In this document: in pieces, positions 1-6,043 of the stretch
Layout: each line of letters opens with the position of its first letter
How positions within the stretch are numbered: the stretch's first letter is position 1
Source: Bacteroidota bacterium
GTDB lineage: Bacteria > Bacteroidota > Bacteroidia > Bacteroidales > 4484-276
Direction: 5' to 3'
Assembly: GCA_013203545.1 (NCBI GenBank)
Contig: JABMQA010000635.1
Coordinates: forward strand, 1 to 7,417
Length of the DNA: 7,417 bases
The notes under the pieces: generated by a model
What the model was told of the DNA's origin: nothing
The model's input: only the letters and a program-made list of their open reading frames with translations
Database searches by the model: none
Program-made: the position numbers and the translations under genes

Positions 1-995
1 TACTATCAATCGCTGCCATCATTACAGGGTTTTTAATATGGAGAGTAGTATATAAAAAAAACATTACAACTCAAAGCGGAGAGGTCGCGTGGTTATATAT
101 TCCAACCAGATCAGGCTTCGACCAACTGGTAACAAATATTAAATCCTCAGGCCTGTTAAAAAACACCAATACATTTGAGTGGCTGGCCCGGCAAAAAAAC
201 CTTCCAAACCATATCTACCCCGGACGATACGAAATCGCTCCCGGTTTGTGCAACAACGAGTTGATTGACATGCTACGGTCGGGATCGCAAAAGCCTTTGA
301 TGCTGGTCTTTAACAACATCCGAACATCCGAACAACTGGCTGGCGTGGTTGCACAGCAAATAGAGGCTGACTCAATTTCCATAGTCAATCTATTGAACGA
401 TACGTCATTTCTTGAAAGATATGGATTTACACCGGAGACTGTAAAGACACTGTTTATTCCAAATTCGTATGAGTTTTTCTGGAATGCCAAGGCAGAAGAT
501 TTTTTCGGAAGAATGGTAAAGGAGTATAATCGATTCTGGACAGATGATCGCAAAGCTAAAGCAGAGAAGCGAAAACTTGATCCCGTTGAGGTTAGCATTC
601 TTGCATCCATCGTTGATAAAGAGACCATTATGAACGATGAAAAACCCCGCATTGCCGGTGTTTATCTCAACCGGCTCAGGGATAAATGGAAACTGCAGGC
701 TGACCCGACCCTCGTTTATGCTTCAGGCGATTTTGGGTTGCGCAGAGTATTAAACCAACACAAAACCATTGAATCACCATACAATACCTACAAATATTAT
801 GGTTTGCCTCCGGGCCCCATTTGCATACCTTCCATTGCCGGTATCGATGCGGTTTTAGATGCCGAAAATCACAGTTACTTTTTCTTTGTCGCAAAAGGGG
901 ATGGCTCAGGTTATCATCAATTTTCCAAATCCCTGAAACAGCATAACCTGAATGTCAAGTCTTACAGAGATTCATTAAAAAATCGTGAAAATTGA
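1..995 (+). CDS. mltG: Endolytic murein transglycosylase MltG (YceG family), 5' end outside the window
   Basis: MltG cleaves nascent peptidoglycan glycan strands in the periplasm, leaving 1,6-anhydro-MurNAc ends, and is thought to end strand elongation. The frame is open from the first complete codon at position 3, giving 330 visible residues; E. coli MltG has about 340, so only around ten residues are missing. Visible residues 1-17 form a hydrophobic segment (LSIAAIITGFLIW) followed by basic residues, the single N-terminal anchor. A LysM-like region follows (VAWLYIPTRSG to about DMLRSG), then the YceG catalytic domain. Family motifs present are LASIVDKET, LQADPTLVYA, SPYNTYKYYGLPPGPI and FVAKGDGSGYHQF. 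The Glu at 621-623 (visible residue 207) aligns with the proposed catalytic Glu218 of E. coli; the neighbouring acidic residue, Glu in E. coli, is Asp here. The TTG at 246 is an internal codon, not the start. No clear terminator follows. The family call is firm. Confidence 0.95.
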   Translation, partial: LSIAAIITGFLIWRVVYKKNITTQSGEVAWLYIPTRSGFDQLVTNIKSSGLLKNTNTFEWLARQKNLPNHIYPGRYEIAPGLCNNELIDMLRSGSQKPLMLVFNNIRTSEQLAGVVAQQIEADSISIVNLLNDTSFLERYGFTPETVKTLFIPNSYEFFWNAKAEDFFGRMVKEYNRFWTDDRKAKAEKRKLDPVEVSILASIVDKETIMNDEKPRIAGVYLNRLRDKWKLQADPTLVYASGDFGLRRVLNQHKTIESPYNTYKYYGLPPGPICIPSIAGIDAVLDAENHSYFFFVAKGDGSGYHQFSKSLKQHNLNVKSYRDSLKNREN

Positions 996-1113
996 TTCGA
1001 TGAGGTTGAAATCTGTTTTCTTTTTTCCAAATGGATGTTTGTTGAGAACATGAGCCTCTTATAAAAACCAGAGAATTCCAAAAAAATATAACCCAAAGCC
1101 CATTTTTTTTTAA

Positions 1114-1141
1114 TTGATGATACTTACTTGATATACCTTTG
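1114..1141 (+). promoter_or_regulatory. Candidate Bacteroidota promoter for ychF
   Basis: TACCTTTG at 1134-1141 matches the Bacteroidota -7 consensus TAnnTTTG exactly. The best -33 candidate is TTG at 1114-1116, 17 bases upstream, slightly closer than usual. Transcription would start near 1148, giving a leader of about 23 bases before the ATG at 1171. This suggests ychF is transcribed separately from mltG. Confidence 0.5.
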
Positions 1142-1170
1142 CAAATTCAAACAATCTAAAAACTTTTATC

Positions 1171-2271
1171 ATGGGCTTAAATTGTGGCATCATCGGACTG
1201 ACAAACGTAGGTAAAACAGCCATTTTTAATTGTATTTCGAAAACCAAGGCCGAATCGACCAGTTTTGCTTTCAGTACGAATAAATCTAATATTGGCATGA
1301 TTGAGATTCCCGATGACAGACTCTATAAAATTGATGCCATCATCAAATCGGCGAGGGTGGTACCGGCCACCGTTGATATTGTTGATATTCCAGGCCTGGC
1401 TAAAGGCTCCAGTCATGGCGAGGGTGTCGGAAATAAATTTTTGGCCGATATCCAGCAAACCGATGCCATTATCCATGTGCTGAGATGTTTCGACGACGAT
1501 AACCTGCCCCACATCGAAGGATCTGTTGACCCGGTACGGGATCTGGAAATTGTTGATCTCGAGCTTCAGGTACGTGACCTTGACCTGGTTCAGCGAAAAA
1601 TTCAGCGCCTCGAAAAAGCTGCAAAATCAGGAGATAAGGAACCTGTCAGACAAATTGGTGTGTTGAAACGTTTGGAAGATCACCTGGAGAATTTTCAAAA
1701 CGTACGTCATTTTGAAATGGATCCCGATGACAAAAAAAGGATTGTTGATGATATGTTTTTGCTTACCGATAAACCCATATTGTATGTTTGTAATGTTGAT
1801 GATGCCTCGGCAGCCACAGGTAATCACTACGTTGAAAAGGTAAAGAATGCACTCAAAGATCAGGATGCAAAGGTACTGGTGATCGCCGGAGCGCTGGAAG
1901 CCGAAATTTCCGAACTTGAGGATCCCGAAGATCGTAAAGAATTCCTGAATGATGCGGGCCTTACGGAACCCGGGGTTAATAAGATGATCATGTCAGCGTA
2001 CGATTTATTAAAACTGCAATCATTTTTTACAGCTGGCCCAAAGGAGGTGAGAGCCTGGACCATAAAAAAAGGTATGACCGCCCCCCAGGCTGCCGGTGTT
2101 ATTCATAGCGACCTGGAACGTGGATTTATCCGTTCAGAGGTGATGAAATATGACGACTTTATGCATTACAAGAGCGAACATGCAGTGAAGGAGGCCGGAA
2201 AATTTCACGTTGAAGGCAAAAACTACATCGTCCAGGATGGGGATATTTTGCATATTCGGTTTAATGTGTAG
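1171..2271 (+). CDS. ychF: YchF/OLA1-family ribosome-associated P-loop NTPase
   Basis: YchF is a conserved cytoplasmic ATPase of the Obg-related TRAFAC group that binds ribosomes and acts in translation and stress adaptation. At 366 aa it matches the usual length (E. coli 363). The G1/Walker A motif is GLTNVGKT (9-16). G3 is DIPG (72-75), followed by Leu76 in place of the catalytic Gln, the hallmark of HAS-NTPases. A helical, charged coiled-coil-like insertion covers about 125-195. The base-specificity motif is NVDD (208-211), where the family normally has N-[MV]-x-E. The C-terminal TGS-type domain covers about 282-365 (LQSFFTAGPKEVRAWTI, HSDLERGFIR, VQDGDILHIRF). ATG at 1171 is chosen because MGLNCGIIGL aligns with the family start; the leader is A/T-rich without a Shine-Dalgarno. 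G1 differs from the common GLPNVGKS and the following segment reads SFAFSTNKSNIG rather than the frequent NFPFCTIEPNVG, which may mark a divergent subgroup. It stands alone, ending right at a repeat array. Confidence 0.95.
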   Translation: MGLNCGIIGLTNVGKTAIFNCISKTKAESTSFAFSTNKSNIGMIEIPDDRLYKIDAIIKSARVVPATVDIVDIPGLAKGSSHGEGVGNKFLADIQQTDAIIHVLRCFDDDNLPHIEGSVDPVRDLEIVDLELQVRDLDLVQRKIQRLEKAAKSGDKEPVRQIGVLKRLEDHLENFQNVRHFEMDPDDKKRIVDDMFLLTDKPILYVCNVDDASAATGNHYVEKVKNALKDQDAKVLVIAGALEAEISELEDPEDRKEFLNDAGLTEPGVNKMIMSAYDLLKLQSFFTAGPKEVRAWTIKKGMTAPQAAGVIHSDLERGFIRSEVMKYDDFMHYKSEHAVKEAGKFHVEGKNYIVQDGDILHIRFNV

Positions 2272-2272
2272 C

Positions 2273-2326
2273 GTTTGGAGTTTGGAGTTTAGAGTTTAGA
2301 GTTTAGAGTTTAGAGTTTAGAGTTTG
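2273..2326. repeat. Heptanucleotide tandem repeat (GTTTAGA)n
   Basis: Two copies of GTTTGGA (2273, 2280) are followed by five exact copies of GTTTAGA (2287 to 2321) and a partial unit GTTTG (2322-2326), so about 7.7 units of 7 bases. The array begins two bases after the ychF stop codon. The perfect 7-base period, with one G/A variant confined to the first two units, suggests expansion by slippage. Confidence 0.95.
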
Positions 2327-2412
2327 TGCCATAGGCAGGTCTTTGGCAGCGTTTCAGCCTTCGTTCAACATTCGATATTTCTTTCCTTTTTTAATTTGAA
2401 GTTGATATGTTC

Positions 2413-2445
2413 TCCGCCGGTTGGCGGACGATGACAGGACGTCCT
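2413..2445. repeat. GC-rich hairpin followed by 10-bp palindrome
   Basis: TCCGCC (2413-2418) and GGCGGA (2423-2428) form a 6-bp stem around a GGTT loop. Eight bases later comes the perfect palindrome AGGACGTCCT (2436-2445). Neither has a T-run after it, so neither looks like an intrinsic terminator. They are probably parts of a dispersed intergenic element. Confidence 0.6.
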
Positions 2446-2495
2446 TTTGATTAGACAATCGATAGTCAACTTAAACAACATGCCAACGCAACGGC

Positions 2496-2594
2496 AGGGA
2501 TGCCATCCCTCCAAATGATATCATCATCCATTCTGGAAGGAATTTTCGGAATTGAATGGCGACCTGCCTTAAAGCTTCCAGGGATGGCATCCCT
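2496..2594. repeat. Inverted pair of 15-base near-palindromes (REP-like)
   Basis: AGGGATGCCATCCCT at 2496-2510 and AGGGATGGCATCCCT at 2580-2594 are exact reverse complements. Each is also a near-perfect palindrome: 7-base arms around one central base. They are separated by 69 bases. This layout of short palindromes in inverted pairs resembles REP/BIME-type or MITE-type non-coding elements. No REP-associated (RAYT) transposase is in the window, so mobility is inference. Confidence 0.7.
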
Positions 2595-2673
2595 CTTGAG
2601 TCGCCTGACCTCAGAGTTAAGAAAAACAAGAAAATGTAGCATGTCCAATTGTATTTTTTAGTTCTACATTCAA

Positions 2674-2700
2674 ATTCTCCAAAGGGGTCCTTTGGAGAAT
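2674..2700. repeat. Perfect 12-bp inverted repeat, 3-base loop
   Basis: ATTCTCCAAAGG (2674-2685) and CCTTTGGAGAAT (2689-2700) pair perfectly around GGT. What follows on the + strand is ATTTTGCTG, not a clean T-run. Terminator function is therefore possible but not well supported, and the hairpin may instead be part of the repeat island. Confidence 0.75.
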
Positions 2701-2794
2701 ATTTTGCTGTTCCCCCGAGTAGTCCCCGGGCAATATTTTCATTCTTGCAAATGGGCTATCTATCTTATCCTCTTGACTGTCCAACTCCTCACGA

Positions 2795-2806
2795 AGGGAT
2801 GCCATC
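2795..2806. repeat. Partial third copy of the 15-base near-palindrome
   Basis: AGGGATGCCATC repeats the first 12 bases of the element at 2496-2510, then diverges to GGCAT. The changed end still pairs locally: ATGCC, loop ATC, GGCAT. Confidence 0.6.
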
Positions 2807-2811
2807 GGCAT

Positions 2812-2834
2812 ACTAAACTCTCAACTTTAAACGC
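2812..2834. repeat. Degenerate inverted copy of the heptad array
   Basis: Read on the minus strand this stretch gives GTTTAAA, GTTGAGA, GTTTAGT after a leading GC, three degenerate heptads in register with the GTTTAGA units at 2273-2326. Both arrays begin GCGTTT at their outer edge, so they bracket the intervening sequence in inverted orientation. Confidence 0.55.
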
Positions 2835-2914
2835 ACAGCTTTTAACTTCCCCCTCCCCAATTTAAACTCGGTTTATATTAGGATTTTACCATCCTTCCAA
2901 ATGACCAAATTTTG

Positions 2915-2922
2915 TATGTTTG
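2915..2922 (+). promoter_or_regulatory. Candidate -7 promoter box for the lysine-2-oxoglutarate reductase gene
   Basis: TATGTTTG matches TAnnTTTG exactly, 44 bases before the start codon at 2967. No convincing TTG/TTTG -33 element is visible at the expected distance, so the call rests on the -7 box and its placement. Confidence 0.45.
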
Positions 2923-2966
2923 CCAACTTGTAAATAAACTGAAAACTGAAAAATAATTAAACCACA

Positions 2967-4274
2967 ATGAATCATAAACTTGGTATCAGGCATGAAGATA
3001 AATATGTGATGGAACGCAGGGTAGCGCTTCCGCCACAATTTATAAAAAAGTTAACACAACAAGGCATGGAAGTGCATGTTGAAAGCTCGCCGAAACGCAT
3101 TTTTACAGATGAGGAGTTTAAAACCGCCGGAGCCGTTGTTTCAGAGAGTGTTACAGCATGTCCGGTGATTTTTGGTGTAAAAGAAATGCCCATTCACTTT
3201 TTTGAGGATGGAAAAACATACATCTTTTTCTCGCATGTAATCAAAGGGCAACCCTATAACATGCCCATGCTCCGGAAAATGATGGAGAAAAAGTGCAACC
3301 TGATCGAATACGAAAAAATCGCTGACGGCAAAGGCAAAAGGCTTATCTTTTTTGGTAGGTTTGCCGGTCTGGCCGGGATGATTAATTCATTGTGGTCGTA
3401 TGGCCAACGTTTGAAAGTGCAGGGTATCGAAACGCCTTTTACACGGTTACAGCAATCACACCAGTACAGTTCGCTGGCAGATGCCGAGCAGGCCATTAGG
3501 GAGGTTGGTGAGATCATTCGTGCCGAGGGATTGAGCGAAGAACTTACACCACTAATAATTGGTTTTACGGGATATGGAAATGTGAGCCAGGGGGCACAGC
3601 ATATTGCAAACCTGCTTCCTGCAATTGAGATTACACCTGAAGAACTGATTGATTTGAAAGGCAATGGAAAGTACTCCAATAAGCTTGTTTATAAGGTTGT
3701 GTTTAAAGAAGGTGATCTTTCTGAGCCAAAGGATCCGAATCAGGAATTTGAACTGCAAGACTACTACAACCATCCTGAAAAATACAAAAATCAATTTGAG
3801 AAATATCCAAAGCACCTTAGCATCCTGATGAATTGTATGTACTGGGACGTGCGTTATCCGAGGCTGGTAACAAAGGATTTTATTAAAAAACTACACCAGG
3901 ATGGTATTGATAAACTAAAAGTAATTGGCGATGTTACCTGCGATCCGGATGGCTCCATCGAATTCACACATAAAGGTACCGAAATTGAAGACCCGGTATT
4001 TGTATATAATCCGTTTAGTGATGAATCAAAAATGGGATTTGAAGGTGATGGTATCCTGGTGATGGCCGTGGATATTTTACCGAGTGAATTGCCGCGCGAA
4101 TCTTCTATAAGTTTTGGCGAAGCACTTTTCGATTTTGTTCCAGCCATTGTAAAGGCAAACTACAACGATAGTTTTGACGAACTGGATTTACCTGCTGAGA
4201 TAAAGGGTGCCATGATTCTGCACAAGGGTGAACTTACACCTGGCTATAAATATATTGAAGAATATTTAAAGTAA
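2967..4274 (+). CDS. Lysine-2-oxoglutarate reductase (saccharopine-forming; N-terminal half of AASS)
   Basis: The enzyme reductively condenses L-lysine with 2-oxoglutarate to saccharopine in the cytoplasm, the first step of saccharopine-route lysine breakdown (EC 1.5.1.8 in the characterised family). The 435-aa protein follows the N-terminal half of animal AASS throughout. N-terminal AlaDH/PNT-like domain: GIRHEDKYVMERRVALPP near the start, FGVKEMP, IFFSHVIKGQPYNMPML, LIEYEKI, then FFGRFAGLAGMI. Dinucleotide-binding segment: GYGNVSQGAQ (202-211). C-terminal motifs: MNCMYWDVRYPRLVT, GDVTCDPDGSIEF, DGILVMAVDILPSELPRESS, and the closing GELTPGYKYIEEYL. It stops where the AASS linker to the dehydrogenase half would begin, so it is a complete stand-alone domain rather than a truncation. 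ATG at 2967 aligns with the family start; there is no Shine-Dalgarno. The saccharopine dehydrogenase gene follows after 114 bases. Alanine dehydrogenase is excluded by the AASS-specific motifs. Direction and cofactor in vivo are not shown. Confidence 0.93.
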   Translation: MNHKLGIRHEDKYVMERRVALPPQFIKKLTQQGMEVHVESSPKRIFTDEEFKTAGAVVSESVTACPVIFGVKEMPIHFFEDGKTYIFFSHVIKGQPYNMPMLRKMMEKKCNLIEYEKIADGKGKRLIFFGRFAGLAGMINSLWSYGQRLKVQGIETPFTRLQQSHQYSSLADAEQAIREVGEIIRAEGLSEELTPLIIGFTGYGNVSQGAQHIANLLPAIEITPEELIDLKGNGKYSNKLVYKVVFKEGDLSEPKDPNQEFELQDYYNHPEKYKNQFEKYPKHLSILMNCMYWDVRYPRLVTKDFIKKLHQDGIDKLKVIGDVTCDPDGSIEFTHKGTEIEDPVFVYNPFSDESKMGFEGDGILVMAVDILPSELPRESSISFGEALFDFVPAIVKANYNDSFDELDLPAEIKGAMILHKGELTPGYKYIEEYLK

Positions 4275-4299
4275 ACCATTTAAAAACCAAAATTTTATC

Positions 4300-4336
4300 A
4301 TGCTGATGTGAAATGGATTCAACATTGGCATTTTTT
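4300..4336 (+). terminator. Candidate intrinsic terminator/attenuator between the two lysine genes
   Basis: ATGCTGATGT (4300-4309) pairs with ACATTGGCAT (4322-4331) over ten positions, two of them G-U. The stem continues with GAA/TTC (4310-4312, 4318-4320) after one bulged A, closing on a 5-base loop. Five T residues follow (4332-4336). The stem is A/U-rich, so termination may be partial. Confidence 0.5.
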
Positions 4337-4388
4337 ATAACCGGGTGATAGAAAATTAATTGAATTATTAACTTAATAATAGTATGAT

Positions 4389-5726
4389 ATGAAGAAAGTT
4401 TTGATTCTCGGAGCTGGTATGGTGGTGAAACCCATCATTACCTATTTGCTTGATAAAGGATTTCAGGTTACCGTGGCAACACGGACCAAATCAAAAGCTG
4501 ATGCCATGATTGCAGGGCATCCCAACGGCATATCGCTTGCCTGGACAGTTGATGATGAGGACACACTTGACAAACTGGTAGCAGAAAACGACCTTAGCGT
4601 CAGCCTGTTGCCATATGCATACCATGTGATGGTGGCTAAAAAGTGTATTGCACATAAGAAGAATATGGTAACCACTTCGTATGTGAAACCCGAAATGATG
4701 GCGCTGGACCAGCAGGCAAAAGATGCCGGCATTCTTATTCTAAATGAACTGGGGCTTGATCCCGGAATCGATCATATGTCGGCCATGCGGATTATCGATA
4801 ACGTACACGCTAAAGGTGGAAAAATAGAAGAGTTCTACTCCCTTTGTGGTGCATTGCCCGCTCCCGAGGCTTGCGATAATCCTTTTATGTACAAGTTTTC
4901 ATGGAGCCCGAAGGGTGTTGTAATGGCCAGCAACAACGATGGTAAATTCCTGCGTCATGGCAAGGAAATTTATGTTGAACCCATCGATCTGTTTAAAGAA
5001 CCCTTTGGTTTGGATTTTCCGGATGTCGGTCCCATGGAGGTTTATCCCAACCGCGATTCGTTCCCATACATCGAACTCTATGGAATACCTGGAACGCAAA
5101 CCATGTTCCGTGGAACTTTCAGGCACAAAGGCTGGTGCGAATCGCTGGATGCCATGAAGCGGCTTCACCTGATAACCAATGATAAAATGGATTTCACCGG
5201 GAAGACATATGCCGACTTCATCGCCATGATGATCGGTGCTGAAAATTCGGATAATATCAGGCAAAAAGCCGCTGATTATCTTGGAATTCCTGCTAATAGT
5301 TATGCGCTCGGTTCCATCGAATGGCTCGGACTGTTCGATCAAACACCAATGAACAGGACTGAGGATACGCCATTTGAGATCACTTCCGATCTGATGATCG
5401 AAAAAATGATGCTGGGTCGCGAGGAGCGTGATATGGTGGTGATGCAACATACCTTCCTGGCCAGCTATCCCGATGGCAAAAAGGAGGTGATCAAATCGCG
5501 AATGCTGGATTTTGGAACGATGGCAACCGATACCGCCATTGCACGAACCGTTTCTTTGCCGGCAGCAGTGGGCGTGGAGATGATCCTCAAAGGACAGATA
5601 CATGCCAAAGGTGTGCATATCCCCGTGATCCCCGAAATCTACAATCCTATTCTCGAAAGGCTGGAAGACATGAACATCAAAATGATCGAAGAGTACGGTT
5701 TACCGGAATCGGAGAATATTAAATAG
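4389..5726 (+). CDS. Saccharopine dehydrogenase, glutamate-forming (LYS9-like; C-terminal half of AASS)
   Basis: The enzyme splits saccharopine into 2-aminoadipate 6-semialdehyde and L-glutamate, or runs in reverse, in the cytoplasm. At 445 aa it is almost exactly the length of yeast Lys9 (446). The Rossmann fold opens with LILGAGMVVKP (G8, G10; the third glycine position is Val13). The second strand ends VTVATRT, with Arg32 where NAD-dependent enzymes usually carry an acidic residue. Family motifs follow in order: SLLPYAYH, NELGLDPGIDHM (119-130), LPAPEACDNPFMYKFSWSP (156-174), YPNRDS (219-224), FRGTFRHKGW, IEWLGLF, ERDMVVMQHTF, and a C terminus with the PEIYNPILERL motif. ATG at 4389 is chosen because MKKVLILGAG starts the fold; an ATG at 4384 hits a stop after two codons. 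It follows the lysine-2-oxoglutarate reductase, giving the complete two-step route. The Lys9-like residues suggest NADP(H) use (EC 1.5.1.10) rather than NAD; that is inference. Carboxynorspermidine synthase is unlikely given the AASS/Lys9 motifs. Confidence 0.93.
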   Translation: MKKVLILGAGMVVKPIITYLLDKGFQVTVATRTKSKADAMIAGHPNGISLAWTVDDEDTLDKLVAENDLSVSLLPYAYHVMVAKKCIAHKKNMVTTSYVKPEMMALDQQAKDAGILILNELGLDPGIDHMSAMRIIDNVHAKGGKIEEFYSLCGALPAPEACDNPFMYKFSWSPKGVVMASNNDGKFLRHGKEIYVEPIDLFKEPFGLDFPDVGPMEVYPNRDSFPYIELYGIPGTQTMFRGTFRHKGWCESLDAMKRLHLITNDKMDFTGKTYADFIAMMIGAENSDNIRQKAADYLGIPANSYALGSIEWLGLFDQTPMNRTEDTPFEITSDLMIEKMMLGREERDMVVMQHTFLASYPDGKKEVIKSRMLDFGTMATDTAIARTVSLPAAVGVEMILKGQIHAKGVHIPVIPEIYNPILERLEDMNIKMIEEYGLPESENIK

Positions 5727-5764
5727 AAATTAATTGCAATTCAAAGTCCTTTGGCAGGACGGAT

Positions 5765-5798
5765 AAAAACCCGGGTATTTAATTTACCCGGGTTTTTT
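5765..5798 (+). terminator. Strong intrinsic terminator after the saccharopine dehydrogenase gene
   Basis: AAAAACCCGGGTA (5765-5777) and TACCCGGGTTTTT (5785-5797) form a perfect 13-bp stem around a 7-base loop, and the 3' arm ends in six T. The matching A-run upstream means it could also work on the other strand. It lies 39 bases after the stop codon and closes the lysine transcription unit. Confidence 0.93.
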
Positions 5799-5884
5799 GT
5801 GCTTATTCGGTTCGCCGGTAAAGCCCCTATTTTTTGATAAGGACCGGGGTTTGTTGATTTACAGGATACAAGAAATGATATTGA

Positions 5885-5917
5885 TTTGAAAGTGTAACAA
5901 GGAAAAGCCTATTTTTG
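5885..5917 (+). promoter_or_regulatory. Candidate Bacteroidota promoter for the secreted amidotransferase gene
   Basis: TTTG at 5885-5888 (-33 element) and TATTTTTG at 5910-5917 (-7 element, exact TAnnTTTG) are separated by 21 bases. This is the best-formed promoter in the window. Initiation near 5924 would give a leader of about 120 bases. Confidence 0.55.
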
Positions 5918-6043
5918 TAATCCAAAAATTTATTTTATAGAGAGTTTTGCATGTTCAGTTGAAAATTTTCCGAAGAAAGCCGGAGAAAGTTTTGAAAGCT
6001 ATTTTGAAAGGTTACTGAAACAAATTCATAAAAAACGGACATT

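Larger units (their letters stand above)
2272..2966. other. Gene-free repeat island between ychF and the lysine genes
   Basis: These 695 bases hold no coding region I can support. From left to right there is a heptad tandem array (2273-2326), a GC-rich hairpin and a palindrome (2413-2445), two 15-base near-palindromes in inverted orientation (2496-2510, 2580-2594), a perfect 12-bp hairpin (2674-2700), a partial third copy of the 15-mer (2795-2806) and a degenerate inverted heptad array (2812-2834). The next gene's promoter box lies at 2915-2922. The short antisense reading frames here show no domain and coincide with the repeats. Dispersed non-autonomous elements are the likely nature of the stretch; that is inference, because other copies in the genome cannot be seen. 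Confidence 0.7.
5727..6043. other. Intergenic region: terminator, promoter and long leader
   Basis: These 317 bases carry no gene. A small hairpin GTCCT-TTGGC-AGGAC (5746-5760) precedes the strong terminator at 5765-5798. A weak, bulged CCCC/GGGG stem (5820-5852) follows. The promoter pair at 5885-5917 then leaves about 120 bases of presumed untranslated leader, A/T-rich, in which I recognise no riboswitch or conserved RNA. Confidence 0.7.

Noticed and set aside
246..995. TTG at 246 as the start of a shorter MltG
   Set aside because: The frame is open back to the window edge and the upstream residues give the expected membrane anchor and LysM-like region, so 246 is an internal Leu codon.
1032..1062. 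Possible terminator after mltG (ATGTT...AACAT)
   Set aside because: Only five base pairs with a 7-base loop and no following T-run; too weak to call.
2466..2648. Minus-strand 60-codon reading frame over the inverted 15-mers
   Set aside because: It runs through both palindromes, which supply much of its sequence, has no recognisable domain, and shows no promoter or leader. It is probably a by-product of the repeat.
2617..2811. Minus-strand 64-codon reading frame over the 12-bp hairpin
   Set aside because: It spans the perfect inverted repeat and the partial third 15-mer, with no domain, signal peptide or promoter. It is better explained as repeat DNA.
4899..5618. Minus-strand 239-codon open frame opposite the saccharopine dehydrogenase gene
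   Set aside because: It lies wholly within a gene whose family motifs are continuous on the + strand. Its His/Arg-rich translation is typical of an antisense shadow and matches no family I know.
5502..5726. Internal translation start at ATG 5502 behind the Shine-Dalgarno-like site
   Set aside because: It is in frame with the dehydrogenase, the spacing is long, and Bacteroidota rarely rely on such sites. An ordinary internal Met is the simpler reading.
5820..5852. AAAGCCCC...GGGGTTT as a second terminator or riboswitch
   Set aside because: The stem is short, bulged and has an 18-base loop, and it lies upstream of the promoter for the next gene. No known riboswitch core is visible.
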